64,000 bases of DNA from an uncultured Gammaproteobacteria bacterium (GCA_913060975.1 CAJXVC010000006.1:124001-188000), one strand, 5' to 3'; numbered from the stretch's first letter, positions 46,807 through 57,409 are shown. Translations and numbers: made by a program. Notes: generated by a model not told the origin, from the sequence alone.

Positions 46807-48927
46807 TTAGAGTTGCACCGCCGGAATCATGTTCTTGGGAACCATGTGCGACGACAGACGCTTAAGATTCATGATGAAAACAATCAGAATCGTGAGCATA
46901 GCGGTAATCCACAGGCTGGAAAACAGTGGATCGACAGTAAATGTGCCAATCTGGTAGATCACGGTTGCTGTGATGTAGGCCAGGCCGGTGCACCACGAGA
47001 AAACCAGCAAGGTCCATTTCCAGCCCGCTTCCTTGTTTACCGCGCCCAGCACCGCCACGCAAGGAGCGTAGAGAAGTACAAACACCAGATAACAGAAGGC
47101 CGCGAAAGGGCCGCTGAACAAGCTGGCCATATTGGTCAGCATTGAACTGCTGACTTCCTGATCGGCAGCCACAGCCTCGACGTCCGAGACATCACCGATG
47201 GATATGCCCAGTGGGTCGGTCAGGGCATCGGTCAATGCCAGTACTTCGGCGCCAATACTGGCGAATGCTTCGCCGGCGGCCGCGAAAATATCCGGCGGGC
47301 CATCACCGGCGCTGCCGGCATCGGGTGAGCTGTAGAGCGCATCCAGTGTGCCAACAATGGCTTCTTTGGCAAACATGCCGGTAAACAGTCCGACGGTGGC
47401 AGGCCAGTTGTCTTCTTCGATACCCAATGGCGCGAAGGCCGGAGTAATGCTGCGGCCAATAGAGCTCAGGACGGAGTTCTCGGAGTCTTCGTTTCCAAAG
47501 CTGCCATCAGTGCCGATGGAATTCAAAAAGCTCAGGGCAATGACGACGATGACAATGGTTTTACCGGCGCGAAGAATAAAGCCTTTGAGTCGGAACCAGG
47601 TCGTGATGAGGATATTGCGAGCAATAGGCACGTGATAGGCCGGCATTTCCTGAAACGAGGGTGTGATCTCGCCGGTGAACAATTGCTTGCGGAAAATCCA
47701 GCCTGTGAACACTGCCAGCCCAATGCCGAGCAAGTACAGGAAAAACACAATGTTCTGGCCAGCCTGCTGGAAGAATGCCGCTGCGAACAGGGCATAGACA
47801 GTCAGACGGGCGCCGCAACTCATGAACGGGGCCATGGCAATAGTCATCAAACGATCGCTGTCGCGGCCCAGGGTGCGGGCCGCCATGACTGCCGGTACGT
47901 TACAGCCAAAACCCACAATGAGTGGCACGAAGGCATTGCCGGGCAAGCCAATGCCGGACATTAACCTGTCGATGACAAACGCCGCGCGCGACATGTAGCC
48001 AGAGTCTTCCAGGAAAGACAGGCTCAGATAGAGAAAAGCGATGACAGGGATGAAGGTGGCAACCAGTGTGATGCCGCCGCCGACGCCTTGCGCGAGCAGG
48101 GTAATAATCACATCCGGCATGGCTATTTGTTCGAGAGCCCAGGTTGTGCCATCGACCAGTACGGCAGCAAAAAGAATGTCGAAGAAATCGATAAACACAG
48201 CACCGACATTCACCGCGAACGTGAACATCAGATAAATCATCAAGAGAAAGATCGGGACACCCAGCCAGCGATTGAGCACGACATTGTCGATACGCTCGGA
48301 AAGGCTGTGATGCGTGGGTGAGACTTCCATCACGCCGTTCAGCAGTTGTTTGGATTGATGATAGCGGCGCAGGATCTTGTCTTTGTGTTGTTCATCTCCG
48401 CTCGCGGTAATATTCGCTCGGCCACTGTCCGGGTTATTCAGTACTGCGGGAATCGCTTGCTGCAATTCGGCAATGCCCTGACGGCGTGATGCCACCATGG
48501 CGATGACAGGGATGCCTAACTGCGCGGCCAGTTTCTCAGGATTGACTTCGATGCCACTTTGTTTGGCCACATCCAGCATGTTCATGACCACCACAACCGG
48601 AGTGTCCGATTCCAGTAGCTGTTGGGTCAGGACCAGATTGCGTTCCAGGTTCGTGGCATCAACGATATTGACAATCAGGTCGCTGTGGCGTTGCTCCAGA
48701 TAGTCGCGGGCGATCTTTTCGTCCAGGCCTGAATATTCCTATTCCAGAGAATAGACACCTGGAAGGTCGACGATCTCCAGTTCGGCATCGCCGAATTTGG
48801 CAAAACCGAATTTCTTTTCCACGGTGACGCCGGGCCAGTTACCAACTTTCTGGTTGGCGCCGGTCAACAAATTAAACAGGGTTGTCTTGCCGCAGTTGGG
48901 GTTACCGATTAACGCTATTTTCTGCAC
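46807..48927 (-). pseudogene. feoB: Ferrous iron transporter FeoB, interrupted by in-frame amber codon
   Basis: The GTPase N-terminus ([20 protein letters not shown]) through PGVYSLE ends at TAG 48739-48741, codon 63. The same frame continues without frameshift: EYSGLDEKIARDYL, then MNMLDVAK (G4) and the membrane permease with Gate motifs (MSCGARLTVYALFAAAF; APCVAVLG). Without the stop it would be about 706 aa, normal for the family. The product is probably two fragments or nothing. A recoded TAG is unlikely, since other genes here end in TAG (e.g. ppx, bfd). Sequencing error must also be considered. FeoA lies three bases upstream. Confidence 0.85.
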
Positions 48928-48930
48928 GAC

Positions 48931-49167
48931 TTATTGGGTCTCCACCAGGATGATTTCAGCCTCTGCTTTGCGAATACTAATATAGCTGCCACTGACTTTG
49001 ACCTGCATAGGGTCACCCAGTGGTGCGAAACGCAGTACTTCCAGCGCTGAGCCGGGGATGACGCCAAGGGCGAACAACCGGCTGCGCATTTCTGCAGGTT
49101 CAGTGGCGACATCAAGGACAATGCAGCGTTCGCCACGCTTGATATCGGCCAGAGACGTTTGATTCAT
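48931..49167 (-). CDS. feoA: FeoA family protein
   Basis: 78 aa, SH3-like FeoA domain (GERCIVLDVATEPAEMRSRL, PLGDPMQVKVSGSYISIRKAE). It assists FeoB in ferrous iron uptake. The stop codon is three bases before the feoB start. The shared divergent region with bfd contains a Fur box (49257-49275). Confidence 0.93.
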   Translation of the reverse strand: MNQTSLADIKRGERCIVLDVATEPAEMRSRLFALGVIPGSALEVLRFAPLGDPMQVKVSGSYISIRKAEAEIILVETQ

Positions 49168-49256
49168 CGTTGGAACTTCTCTATGAATTTCAGTGAGTTA
49201 AATTAATTGCAAGTTGCTTTAATTAGGTGGCTACGTTAACAGATGTGAATCTTGTT

Positions 49257-49275
49257 GACAATCATTCTCATTTAC
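49257..49275. promoter_or_regulatory. Fur box between feoA and bfd
   Basis: The reverse strand GTAAATGAGAATGATTGTC matches the Fur consensus at 14 of 19 positions. It lies 89 nt upstream of feoA (minus) and 33 nt upstream of bfd (plus), so it can repress both. Confidence 0.75.
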
Positions 49276-49308
49276 ATTTAAATACACACTCAGCAACGGG
49301 AAACCACC

Positions 49309-49497
49309 ATGTACGTTTGTATTTGCCGCCAGATAACTGACAATCAGATTCGTGACTTGTGCCGCAATGGCGCCAGCAGCCTGACTGATGTTCGCGCCCA
49401 AAGTGGTGTTGCCAGTGAGTGTGGCAAGTGCGGCAAACTAGCGCAAACTATCGTGAAAGAGTTCGCCAAGTCTACCCAGTTCGTCAACGCTGGCTAG
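49309..49497 (+). CDS. bfd: Bacterioferritin-associated ferredoxin
   Basis: 62 aa with [2Fe-2S] ligands Cys4, Cys6, Cys38 and Cys41 (VCICRQI; SECGKCGK). It releases iron from bacterioferritin by reducing it. The bacterioferritin gene is 332 nt downstream; iron-starvation control through the Fur box would release stored iron when iron is low. Confidence 0.93.
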   Translation: MYVCICRQITDNQIRDLCRNGASSLTDVRAQSGVASECGKCGKLAQTIVKEFAKSTQFVNAG

Positions 49498-49829
49498 CTC
49501 TTCAGCTGTAGTTTCGTCTGGATACCCCTGGATGTCTCCAAGCGGCCTGATTCAGGCACACTTCTCCCAAAGCCATCTCTTCAGTTACTCCTTCCTATTG
49601 CAGCAGTAACTTGCCCTCCGGTTCCTATAATCCGCGGTGCAGTCAATCCTGTGCCTGACAAATGCCGGTTATCGTCCTGATTTAAGGCACAATTTCGCCT
49701 TTTTCAGTAGATGTAAATACGATTGCTTCTCATTTAAATTTCAATTTAATCAATAACTTACGTCACTTTTTTTGACATCTGGCGGCGCGCATTAGATACT
49801 GCGCGCAAATCAACTAGGAGGACCTTTCC
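49498..49829. other. Intergenic region bfd–bfr
   Basis: No gene is visible. The right third is AT-rich and probably has the bfr promoter. TCTCATTTAA at 49728-49737 resembles half of the upstream Fur box. Confidence 0.4.
49719..49737 (-). promoter_or_regulatory. Weak Fur-box-like site before bfr
   Basis: Reverse strand TTAAATGAGAAGCAATCGT shares the AAATGAGAA core with the bfd site but matches the consensus at only 10 of 19 positions. Confidence 0.25.
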
Positions 49830-50294
49830 ATGCAATCGGATGCCACTGTTATCAAACACCTGAATCAGGCTCTGGGCAACGAGTTAGTCGCAATCAATCA
49901 GTACTTTTTGCACTCGCGCATGTATGAAGATTGGGGGCTGGCGAAGCTGGCCGCCAAGGAATATGAAGAATCCATCGACGAGATGAAGCATGCTGATGAG
50001 CTGACCAAGCGGATTCTTATGCTCAATGGTCTGCCCAACCTGCAAAAGCTCGGCAAGCTGCTCATTGGTGAGAACACCAAGGAAATGCTCGAGTGCGATT
50101 TGAAACTCGAACTCGTGGCCTGTCCCGACCTCAAGGAAGGGATCGCCTATTGTGAGTCTGTTGGTGACTATGTAAGTCGCGATTTGCTCACCCGCATTCT
50201 TGATAGTGAAGAAGAGCACGTTGACTGGTTGGAAACGCAACTGTCGCTGATCGAGAAAGTCGGTATTGAGAACTATTTGCAATCTCAGATGTAA
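49830..50294 (+). CDS. bfr: Bacterioferritin
   Basis: 154 aa ferritin-like 24-mer subunit. Ferroxidase ligands Glu18, Glu51, His54, Glu94, Glu127 and His130 are all present, and heme-binding Met52 is present ([11 protein letters not shown]). Strong AGGAGG ribosome binding site. It stores iron, and Bfd with its [2Fe-2S] centre mobilises it. Placed beside bfd and the feo genes. Confidence 0.96.
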   Translation: MQSDATVIKHLNQALGNELVAINQYFLHSRMYEDWGLAKLAAKEYEESIDEMKHADELTKRILMLNGLPNLQKLGKLLIGENTKEMLECDLKLELVACPDLKEGIAYCESVGDYVSRDLLTRILDSEEEHVDWLETQLSLIEKVGIENYLQSQM

Positions 50295-50442
50295 GATTAT
50301 CCCGCACATTCTGTTACCGGCCACCAGCCCTGAGCTGGCTGGCCGGAGCAGCACTTCTTCGTGCTTGGCCCAAGCCATTCCAATTACTCCGGGTTCATGT
50401 TCCAATGATTAAAAAACAGCCTTACCCAACGGGCAATGTTTT

Positions 50443-51405
50443 ATGCATGCATGTATTGACCTCGGCTCTAACAGTTTTCACCTGCTCATCGGCGAGTGGA
50501 ATAATGGCAAGATTAAGATAATTGAGCGCCTGAGTGAAAAGGTGCAATTGGGCGAAAATGTTCGCGCCAACGGTATTATTTCCCCTGCAGCGTTCACGCG
50601 TGGCTTGAGTTGCTTACACAGATTCAAGGCGCTCATGCAGGCCTATCCCCTGGAGCAGTACTGGGCTCTTGGTACCAACACTTTCCGAGTTACAGCAAAC
50701 GCCAACGACTTTCTTGCCGCAGCCACCGATATCGGTATTGATATTTCTATCATCTCCGGTGTTCAGGAAGCCGTGCTCATTTATGCAGGTGTAATAACTT
50801 CGTTACCTGAATCTGATGCGCGTCGCCTTGTGATCGATGTTGGTGGGGGTAGTACCGAAGTCATAGTTGGTCGCGGTCACGAGCGCTTTTTTACTGAATC
50901 ATTACCCATTGGGAGTGTCGCCTGGCGCGATCGTTTCTTTGCTGATTGCGAAAAGAAAAAGTCAGCATTAAAAGAGCAGTTGGAATTAGGCTTACAAGCA
51001 TCGAAAGAGTTGTTTGATAAAGTGGGGCCAGGTATCACTAAAATAGGTTGGGATGAGGCTTATGCCTCATCGGGCACGATGAAGATGCTGGCCAATATTT
51101 GCACCGAGCACGGGTATGGTGAAGGAGTCATAAGTCGTCAGGCACTTACCGAGCTCAAGTCAACACTGGTCAGTGCTATTGCCAAAGACAAATTACTGCC
51201 TGGGCTAAAAGAAAGCCGCCGTGATTTGCTGCTACCGGGTTGGTGTGTGCTGCTAGGCTTGATGGAAAGTTACGACGTGGATGAAATCCAATTCAGTGCC
51301 ACGGCCCTGCGTGAGGGAATGCTGGATTTCATGGTCAAGAATGCCAAGACCATGGCTGCCATGCAGGAAAGCGATTTGCCCGACGTCGTCAGCGCCAAAG
51401 ACTAG
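50443..51405 (+). CDS. ppx: Exopolyphosphatase (Ppx/GppA family)
   Basis: 320 aa, the short form of the family. Starts MHACIDLGSNSFHLLIGEW (phosphate-1 motif) and has VIDVGGGSTEVIVG (phosphate-2). It degrades polyphosphate or hydrolyses pppGpp. It converges with ppk1: the ppx stop TAG and the ppk1 stop TAG overlap in the palindrome CTAG (51402-51405). Confidence 0.92.
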   Translation: MHACIDLGSNSFHLLIGEWNNGKIKIIERLSEKVQLGENVRANGIISPAAFTRGLSCLHRFKALMQAYPLEQYWALGTNTFRVTANANDFLAAATDIGIDISIISGVQEAVLIYAGVITSLPESDARRLVIDVGGGSTEVIVGRGHERFFTESLPIGSVAWRDRFFADCEKKKSALKEQLELGLQASKELFDKVGPGITKIGWDEAYASSGTMKMLANICTEHGYGEGVISRQALTELKSTLVSAIAKDKLLPGLKESRRDLLLPGWCVLLGLMESYDVDEIQFSATALREGMLDFMVKNAKTMAAMQESDLPDVVSAKD

Positions 51406-53567
51406 GCCTGGCAAAGACTATTCAGCAGGCGTAATTGCACGCCAATACAATCATCCACACCGTCAGTTTCACTCTTGTTTTTACGGCGCTCTGTGTATTC
51501 ACCATCGGCGCCAAGATCCCAACTCTGGCACTGATCTTCCAAATGCATCTCCATCTCTTCCATGATCCGGCTGGCGAGTTTCTTCTTGATAATCGGAAAG
51601 CATACCTCGATACGATGGGACAAATTGCGCTCCATCCAGTCTGCACTTGAGCAATAGACTTGCTGCGAGTTGTTGAGGAAAAAATACACGCGAGAATGCT
51701 CGAGAAAGCGTCCGATAGTCGAGATCACACGAATGTTGTCGCTGACATTGGGGATGCCTGGCTTCAGACAGCAGATACCGCGTACGATCAGATCGATCTG
51801 GACACCGGCTTGCGAGGCAGCATAGAGCGCCTTGATAACAACGGGGTCAGTCAGCGAGTTAATCTTGGCAATAATTCGCGCTGGCTGGCCGGACAGGGCA
51901 GCACTGGCCTCGGCATCAATCATCTTCAGTAAGGCTTTGCGTAATTTAAACGGCGCGTGGATAATTCCCTTGGGGTGAATCTTTTTGCCCATGCCGGTGA
52001 TTTGCTGAAACACTTTGTGAACATCCTGACAGACAGTTGCATCGGCGGTCAGCAAACTGTAGTCAGTGTAGAGCAGCGAGTTCTTGCGGTGATAGTTACC
52101 GGTACCCAAATGGGCATAGCGACGTAATTTGTTATCGACCCGGCGTACGAAGAGCAACATTTTTGCGTGGGTCTTGTAACCCATGATGCCATAGACAACC
52201 ACAGCGCCGGCTTCCTGCAAGATGCTGGCAAAGCGGATGTTCTCTTCTTCATCAAAGCGAGCTCGCAATTCAATGACGACAGTCACTTCCTTGCCGTTGC
52301 GCGCTGCCTCAGATAAGGCTTCCACCAACTCTGATGATTCGTTGGTACGGTACAGTGTCTGTTTAATTGATAAAACACTGGGGTCTTTGGCGGCCTGACG
52401 TACCCAGTCGATAATAGGCAGGAATGATTCATAGGGGTGAAGGAGAAGGTGATCTTCCTTGTCCACTGCCGCAAAGATATCGCTGTTTATCTCCAGAACA
52501 CTGGGTGTGCCTGGTGTGAATTTGGGGTACTTGAGCTTCGGGCGATCCAGCATGCCCATGACGGCATTCATGCGCTGCAGATTGACGGGGCCGTCCAGGC
52601 GAAACAGTTCTTCTTCGGTCAGGTTGAACTTGTCCAGCAGGAAATTGGTCAACTCATCCGGGCAATCCTTGCCAACTTCAAGTTTGGTGGCGGCACCAAA
52701 GCGGCGGCTGTGCAATTCACCGCGCAAAGCCATGGCGTAGTCCTGACCTTCGACTTCGGACATTTCCAGGTCCGAATTTCGTGTGACGCGGAACTGGTGA
52801 CACTCAGTGACATTCATGCCCGGGAAAAACTCTTCGACAAAGGCATGAATAATCGATGACAAGAAGATGAAATTGTCGCCTTCACCGGCGATGTCCGATG
52901 GTACTTTGATCAAGCGCGGTAATGAGCGTGGCGCAGGAACAATCGCCAGGCCGCTTTCACGACCAAAAGCATCTTTGCCATCGAGTGACAGGATGAAATT
53001 GAGGCTCTTGTTGACCAGCCTTGGAAACGGGTGGGCCGGATCGAGACCGAGCGGGCTGACAACGGGAAGAACTTCTTCCTGAAAATATTCCCGGGTCCAG
53101 TTCAGTAAATCTTCGCCCCATTCATGGCGCGGAATAAAGTGGATAGCTTCCTTGGCCATAGAAGGGAACAGGTCTTCATTGAGAATGCGATACTGCTCAG
53201 TCAGCAAGTCACGCACTTGCTGATGAATGATCTTGAGAACCTGATCCGGATACTGACCATCGGCCTCAGGGCGCTGACGACCAAAATCCAGCTGCTTCTT
53301 GAGACCGGATACGCGAATCTCGTAAAACTCATCAAGATTGGAACTGAAGATAAGCAGAAAACTGAGACGCTCGAGCAGCGGATGCGATTGGTTCTTGGCT
53401 TGTTCCAGAACCCGGGCATTGAACTTCAGATAGCTGAGCTCACGATTTTCATAATAATCGCTGTTGGACAGATCCAGTTCCTCGGGTGCGACGCTAGTGC
53501 CCACCGGTGTGCGCGAGGAATTATCCACCACTACTTGCAGTTCTTTCTTGGACGCAGTTCTTGCCAT
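51402..53567 (-). CDS. ppk1: Polyphosphate kinase
   Basis: Makes long-chain polyphosphate from ATP. 721 aa: N-terminal domain beginning YYENRELSYLKFNARVLEQA, a head domain, and the catalytic C-terminal domains. The two conserved His are His467 (GYKTHAKMLLF) and His486 (RYAHLGTGNYH), 19 residues apart as in E. coli PPK. ATP-binding basic residues NRELS...N are visible. Convergent with ppx, so a synthesis/degradation pair sits next to the Pst locus. Confidence 0.95.
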   Translation of the reverse strand: MARTASKKELQVVVDNSSRTPVGTSVAPEELDLSNSDYYENRELSYLKFNARVLEQAKNQSHPLLERLSFLLIFSSNLDEFYEIRVSGLKKQLDFGRQRPEADGQYPDQVLKIIHQQVRDLLTEQYRILNEDLFPSMAKEAIHFIPRHEWGEDLLNWTREYFQEEVLPVVSPLGLDPAHPFPRLVNKSLNFILSLDGKDAFGRESGLAIVPAPRSLPRLIKVPSDIAGEGDNFIFLSSIIHAFVEEFFPGMNVTECHQFRVTRNSDLEMSEVEGQDYAMALRGELHSRRFGAATKLEVGKDCPDELTNFLLDKFNLTEEELFRLDGPVNLQRMNAVMGMLDRPKLKYPKFTPGTPSVLEINSDIFAAVDKEDHLLLHPYESFLPIIDWVRQAAKDPSVLSIKQTLYRTNESSELVEALSEAARNGKEVTVVIELRARFDEEENIRFASILQEAGAVVVYGIMGYKTHAKMLLFVRRVDNKLRRYAHLGTGNYHRKNSLLYTDYSLLTADATVCQDVHKVFQQITGMGKKIHPKGIIHAPFKLRKALLKMIDAEASAALSGQPARIIAKINSLTDPVVIKALYAASQAGVQIDLIVRGICCLKPGIPNVSDNIRVISTIGRFLEHSRVYFFLNNSQQVYCSSADWMERNLSHRIEVCFPIIKKKLASRIMEEMEMHLEDQCQSWDLGADGEYTERRKNKSETDGVDDCIGVQLRLLNSLCQA

Positions 53568-53917
53568 CTCGGTAATCAGCCTGAATATCAGTTGTTAGAT
53601 ACTTGAGTAACCAGTCAGTTGAGCAAACAGGGCGCCGCAGGGCAGCGCAGAGTTGCTCGTAACCGGAATTGCTTGTTTAAAATTTGCCCAGTGCGGTGGC
53701 CAGTTTGGCAGGACGCCGAAACAGCACCGCTCTCCACCACGAGAAGTCTAGCATAGCTCTTGTCAGAGAACGGGTTTCGCGTTGAATTTTAAGCGTTTTC
53801 ACGTAATTGTAATATTTCTGTCACAATGCATCCCTATAGTGGGGCCCATAAAAGCAGATGCTGAAATCAATCAGTAAAACCCATTTTCAGAACCATGCCC
53901 TCCAGGAGGTTTACGCA
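53568..53917. other. Intergenic region upstream of pstS
   Basis: Contains the pstS promoter with the Pho box at 53796-53824. The left part (53568-53780) shows nothing recognisable. Confidence 0.45.
53796..53824 (+). promoter_or_regulatory. Pho box (three half-sites) upstream of pstS
   Basis: TTTTCAC, TTGTAAT and CTGTCAC are spaced by four bases each, giving the 11-bp period of PhoB half-sites (consensus CTGTCAT). It lies about 95 nt upstream of the pstS start codon. Confidence 0.65.
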
Positions 53918-54901
53918 ATGCTGCTGAGCACCATGCGCCGAACATTGACCGCTCTTGCTGTCCTGTCAATTGCAACATTCCAATCAGTTACTCTGGCAGC
54001 AGATATTGACCCCAGCATTCCCGAATATCAGCGTACCAGCGGTGTATCGGGTAATCTGTCCAGTGTCGGTTCCGACACCTTGGCCAATCTGATGACACTG
54101 TGGGCGGAAGACTTCAAACGCATCTATCCGAACGTCAATATTCAGATTCAGGCGGCGGGTTCGTCAACAGCGCCACCGGCATTGAGTGAGCGTACTGCTA
54201 ACTTCGGCCCGATGAGCCGGGAAATGAAAGACAACGAGATCCAGGCATTCGAATCCCGTTTTGGCTACAAGCCCACGGCGATCCCGGTGGCCATTGATGC
54301 GCTGGCGGTCTATGTACACAAAGACAATCCTCTTGCAGGGCTGACTATTGAGCAGGTAGATTCCATTTTTTCTTCCAATCAGCGTTGCGGTGCTGCCGCG
54401 TCGGTCAATCGTTGGGGGCAACTCGACATGAGTGGGCCGTGGGAACAGCGTGATATTCAGCTGTTTGGCCGCAACTCGGTATCGGGTACGTACGGCTACT
54501 TCAAGGATTCAGCGTTGTGTGGCGGTGATTTTAAAAACAGTGTGAATGAGCAGCCTGGGTCAGCTTCTGTGGTGCAGTCGGTCAGTACTTCGATCAATGG
54601 TATTGGTTATTCGGGCATCGGTTATCGCACATCCAGCGTGCGTTCAGTGCCAATCGCACGTAACGCGGGAAGTGAGTACTTCGATGCTACCCCCGACAAT
54701 TCGGTGGCAGGTAACTATCCGCTGGCGCGTTTTCTTTATGTGTATGTGAATAAAGCGCCGAATACGGATTTGTCGCCGCTGGAGAGTGAGTTCGTGAAAC
54801 TGATTATGTCGCAAACGGGTCAGGAAATTGTGCTCAAAGACGGTTATATCCCGCTGCCGGGCCGCGTTGTCAGCGCCACCTTGCAAAATCTGGGGCTTTG
54901 A
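53918..54901 (+). CDS. pstS: Phosphate-binding periplasmic protein
   Basis: Binds inorganic phosphate in the periplasm for the Pst ABC importer. The ATG at 53918 follows AGGAGGT at seven bases and gives a signal peptide ending FQSVTLAA. Phosphate-site segments are [23 protein letters not shown] and [13 protein letters not shown]. 327 aa in all. The frame opens 20 codons earlier, but the start with the SD fits. A 12-bp stem-loop follows before pstC. Confidence 0.92.
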   Translation: MLLSTMRRTLTALAVLSIATFQSVTLAADIDPSIPEYQRTSGVSGNLSSVGSDTLANLMTLWAEDFKRIYPNVNIQIQAAGSSTAPPALSERTANFGPMSREMKDNEIQAFESRFGYKPTAIPVAIDALAVYVHKDNPLAGLTIEQVDSIFSSNQRCGAAASVNRWGQLDMSGPWEQRDIQLFGRNSVSGTYGYFKDSALCGGDFKNSVNEQPGSASVVQSVSTSINGIGYSGIGYRTSSVRSVPIARNAGSEYFDATPDNSVAGNYPLARFLYVYVNKAPNTDLSPLESEFVKLIMSQTGQEIVLKDGYIPLPGRVVSATLQNLGL

Positions 54902-54948
54902 TAAAGTAAGCAACTTTCTGTAACTCCCTGTTATTGAGTTGAAAATTT

Positions 54949-54979
54949 GAGGTCCAATCCTGTTGCCGGATTGGACCTC
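54949..54979 (+). terminator. Stem-loop between pstS and pstC
   Basis: GAGGTCCAATCC and GGATTGGACCTC form a perfect 12-bp stem with a seven-base loop. It is followed by TTCACT rather than a T run, so it may be a partial terminator or mRNA stabiliser that lets pstS be expressed more than pstCAB. Confidence 0.65.
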
Positions 54980-55066
54980 TTCACTATGTGAGATTGAGTA
55001 GGGCAGTCGAGTGACTAGCCAGTCTTAACTGGCTATACTTCCTCGCCTTCACAAGCTGGTTAGATA

Positions 55067-57409
55067 ATGTCTTCATCAAGCACCGAGCACAGTTCCGATT
55101 CTTCACCCGACGTGCCCGAGCCGCAGCATGAGCGGATTGATTTGAGTTCCGACAAGATGCGTCTGCGGCGCAAGTTCCGGCACTTCACTGACAAGCTGGC
55201 CAAGGTGCTTATCGCAATTGGTGGCATTGGCGTCATCGTTGCCATCCTGCTTATCTTTCTTTATCTGTTTTATGAAGTCGTACCGCTGTTTCGCTCAGCC
55301 GAGATAAACGAAGTCGCGGAGTATGATTCTCCTTCGGGCGGTCAATCGCCGCCTCTGCATATTGCCGTCGAAGAGCAGGCCGAAATTTCCATGCGATTAT
55401 CGCAGGCCGGGGTTGCCAGTTTCTACGGTTTGAGTGACGGGCAGCTGTTGTCGGAATTGCCTGTCTCACTGCCACCGGCCACGACGGTGACAGCCTTTGC
55501 GCTGGACTCGGAGGAAAGCGGTGTGTTCGCGCTTGGTCTGAATACCGGCCAGGTGATTGTTGCGCAATATGGTTATCAGACGACATTTGCTCAGGAAGAC
55601 AATCGCCGCATTCTTACGCCCCAGCTTGAATATCCTTACGGTGAGGAGCCTTTTCAGGCGGCGACTGATCAATCCGTGGCCAGCCTGGCGATCAATATCA
55701 ACGGCGACAACTTGTTAATTACCGCGACCGATAGCAGTGAGACATTGAATCTCATGCGCATCAGCAAACAAACAGGGTTATTTGCCGCCTTCGATCTGGG
55801 CGGTGGCAGTGCAGCTGTCGATGTCGTACGCGCCGCGCGAACATACAGTGTGCCCGGCGTCAGCCGCATGTTGATCGGTGGTGATCAGCGCTGGCTCTAT
55901 TTGTTATCGGCCAATGGCCTGGCGCGCCTGCTTGACATCAATGGGGCCATGCGCGGTGATGCGCTGGATTTCAGTGCGGAAGTCTTTGTCACAGGAGGTG
56001 GTGCCAGATTAAGTGATGTCACTCTGTTGCTTGGCGGTATCTCTGTCTTGGTGGCCGATAACCGTGGCGGCCTTGCACAGTGGTTTGTGGTGCGCGGGGA
56101 AGAGGGCGTTACTCTAGAGCAGATCAGGCGCTTTGAACCACTCAGTGCCGGAATAGTCGCGATCACCTCTGAGCAGCGCCGCAAGAATTTTGTCGCCGTA
56201 GACCAGTTGGGTAATGTGGCTATCTACAATACGACAGCCGCCCGCGAAGTGTTCCGTGCCAATTTACTGAATGCAGGTGCGCGCTCTCTGGCTATTTCGC
56301 CGCGCGGCGATGCCTTGATTATTGAAACCGACAATGGCGCGCAACAGGTCTGGCATGTAGAGAACGAACATCCGGAAGTGTCCTGGTCGGCCTTGTGGAA
56401 TGAAGTCTGGTACGAAGGTTACCCTGAGCCTGATTTTATCTGGCAGTCCTCAGCCTCGAGTAATGACTTTGAGCCCAAATACTCTCTTGTACCATTGTCC
56501 TTCGGCACACTGAAAGCAGCTTTCTACGCCATGCTGCTGGCAGCACCGTTGGCCATCTGCGGGGCTATCTTTACCGGCTACTTCATGGCGCCGGCGATGC
56601 GTCGCAAAGTGAAGCCGCTTATTGAATTGATGGAAGCCTTGCCAACTGTGGTATTGGGGTTTCTGGCCGGGCTTTGGCTGGCGCCTTTCGTGGAAATGAA
56701 CTTGCTGGGCATCTTCAGCATTCTGGTTGTGTTGCCATTGAGTATTCTGCTCGCCAGTTTTGTCTGGTCGCAGCTGCCGCGTGCCATTCGCCATTCTGTA
56801 CCGGATGGTTGGGAAGCGGGGCTGTTGATTCCGGTTATTCTTGTCTTTGGCTATTTGTCGTTTGTACTAGCCACGCCAATGGAAGCGGCATTTTTCGGCG
56901 GCGACATGCGTGCATGGATAACGACTGAGCTGGGCATCACTTACGATCAGCGCAACGCGCTCGTCGTCGGTTTCGCCATGGGCTTTGCCGTCATTCCAAC
57001 GATTTTCTCAATCGCGGAAGATGCAATTTTTACCGTGCCGAAACAACTGACTTATGGGTCTTTGGCGCTAGGCGCAACTCCGTGGCAAAGCTTGTACCGT
57101 GTCGTGCTGCCAACGGCTAGTCCGGGTATTTTCAGCGGGCTTATGATCGGTATGGGTCGCGCTGTCGGTGAGACCATGATCGTTCTGATGGCGACGGGTA
57201 ACACGCCCATCATGGATATCAATATTTTTGAAGGCATGCGCACGCTGGCTGCCAACATCGCGGTTGAGATTCCTGAATCCGAAGTAGATAGCACGCACTA
57301 CCGCATCTTGTTCCTCGCGGCTCTGGTGCTGTTCATGTTTACGTTTGTTGTTAACACCATTGCTGAAATAGTTCGGCAACGACTGCGCTCGAAGTACAGC
57401 ACTATATGA
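55067..57409 (+). CDS. pstC: Phosphate ABC transporter permease PstC with large periplasmic domain
   Basis: 780 aa against about 320 for E. coli PstC. It has an N-terminal cytoplasmic tail, one transmembrane helix (residues about 45-70), a long periplasmic region (about 75-450) with beta-propeller-like repeats (VTAFALDSEESGVFALGLN; LAISPRGDALIIETDN), and a C-terminal permease domain with the EAA loop (GALALGATPWQSL-like, SLALGATPWQSLYR). Long PstC of this type is common in marine gammaproteobacteria and Pseudomonas. Overlaps pstA by four bases. Confidence 0.9.
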   Translation: MSSSSTEHSSDSSPDVPEPQHERIDLSSDKMRLRRKFRHFTDKLAKVLIAIGGIGVIVAILLIFLYLFYEVVPLFRSAEINEVAEYDSPSGGQSPPLHIAVEEQAEISMRLSQAGVASFYGLSDGQLLSELPVSLPPATTVTAFALDSEESGVFALGLNTGQVIVAQYGYQTTFAQEDNRRILTPQLEYPYGEEPFQAATDQSVASLAININGDNLLITATDSSETLNLMRISKQTGLFAAFDLGGGSAAVDVVRAARTYSVPGVSRMLIGGDQRWLYLLSANGLARLLDINGAMRGDALDFSAEVFVTGGGARLSDVTLLLGGISVLVADNRGGLAQWFVVRGEEGVTLEQIRRFEPLSAGIVAITSEQRRKNFVAVDQLGNVAIYNTTAAREVFRANLLNAGARSLAISPRGDALIIETDNGAQQVWHVENEHPEVSWSALWNEVWYEGYPEPDFIWQSSASSNDFEPKYSLVPLSFGTLKAAFYAMLLAAPLAICGAIFTGYFMAPAMRRKVKPLIELMEALPTVVLGFLAGLWLAPFVEMNLLGIFSILVVLPLSILLASFVWSQLPRAIRHSVPDGWEAGLLIPVILVFGYLSFVLATPMEAAFFGGDMRAWITTELGITYDQRNALVVGFAMGFAVIPTIFSIAEDAIFTVPKQLTYGSLALGATPWQSLYRVVLPTASPGIFSGLMIGMGRAVGETMIVLMATGNTPIMDINIFEGMRTLAANIAVEIPESEVDSTHYRILFLAALVLFMFTFVVNTIAEIVRQRLRSKYSTI

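Noticed and set aside
48739..48741. TAG recoding to explain the feoB break
   Set aside because: Other genes in the window end properly at TAG (ppx, ppk1, bfd, pstA), so general reassignment is not supported.
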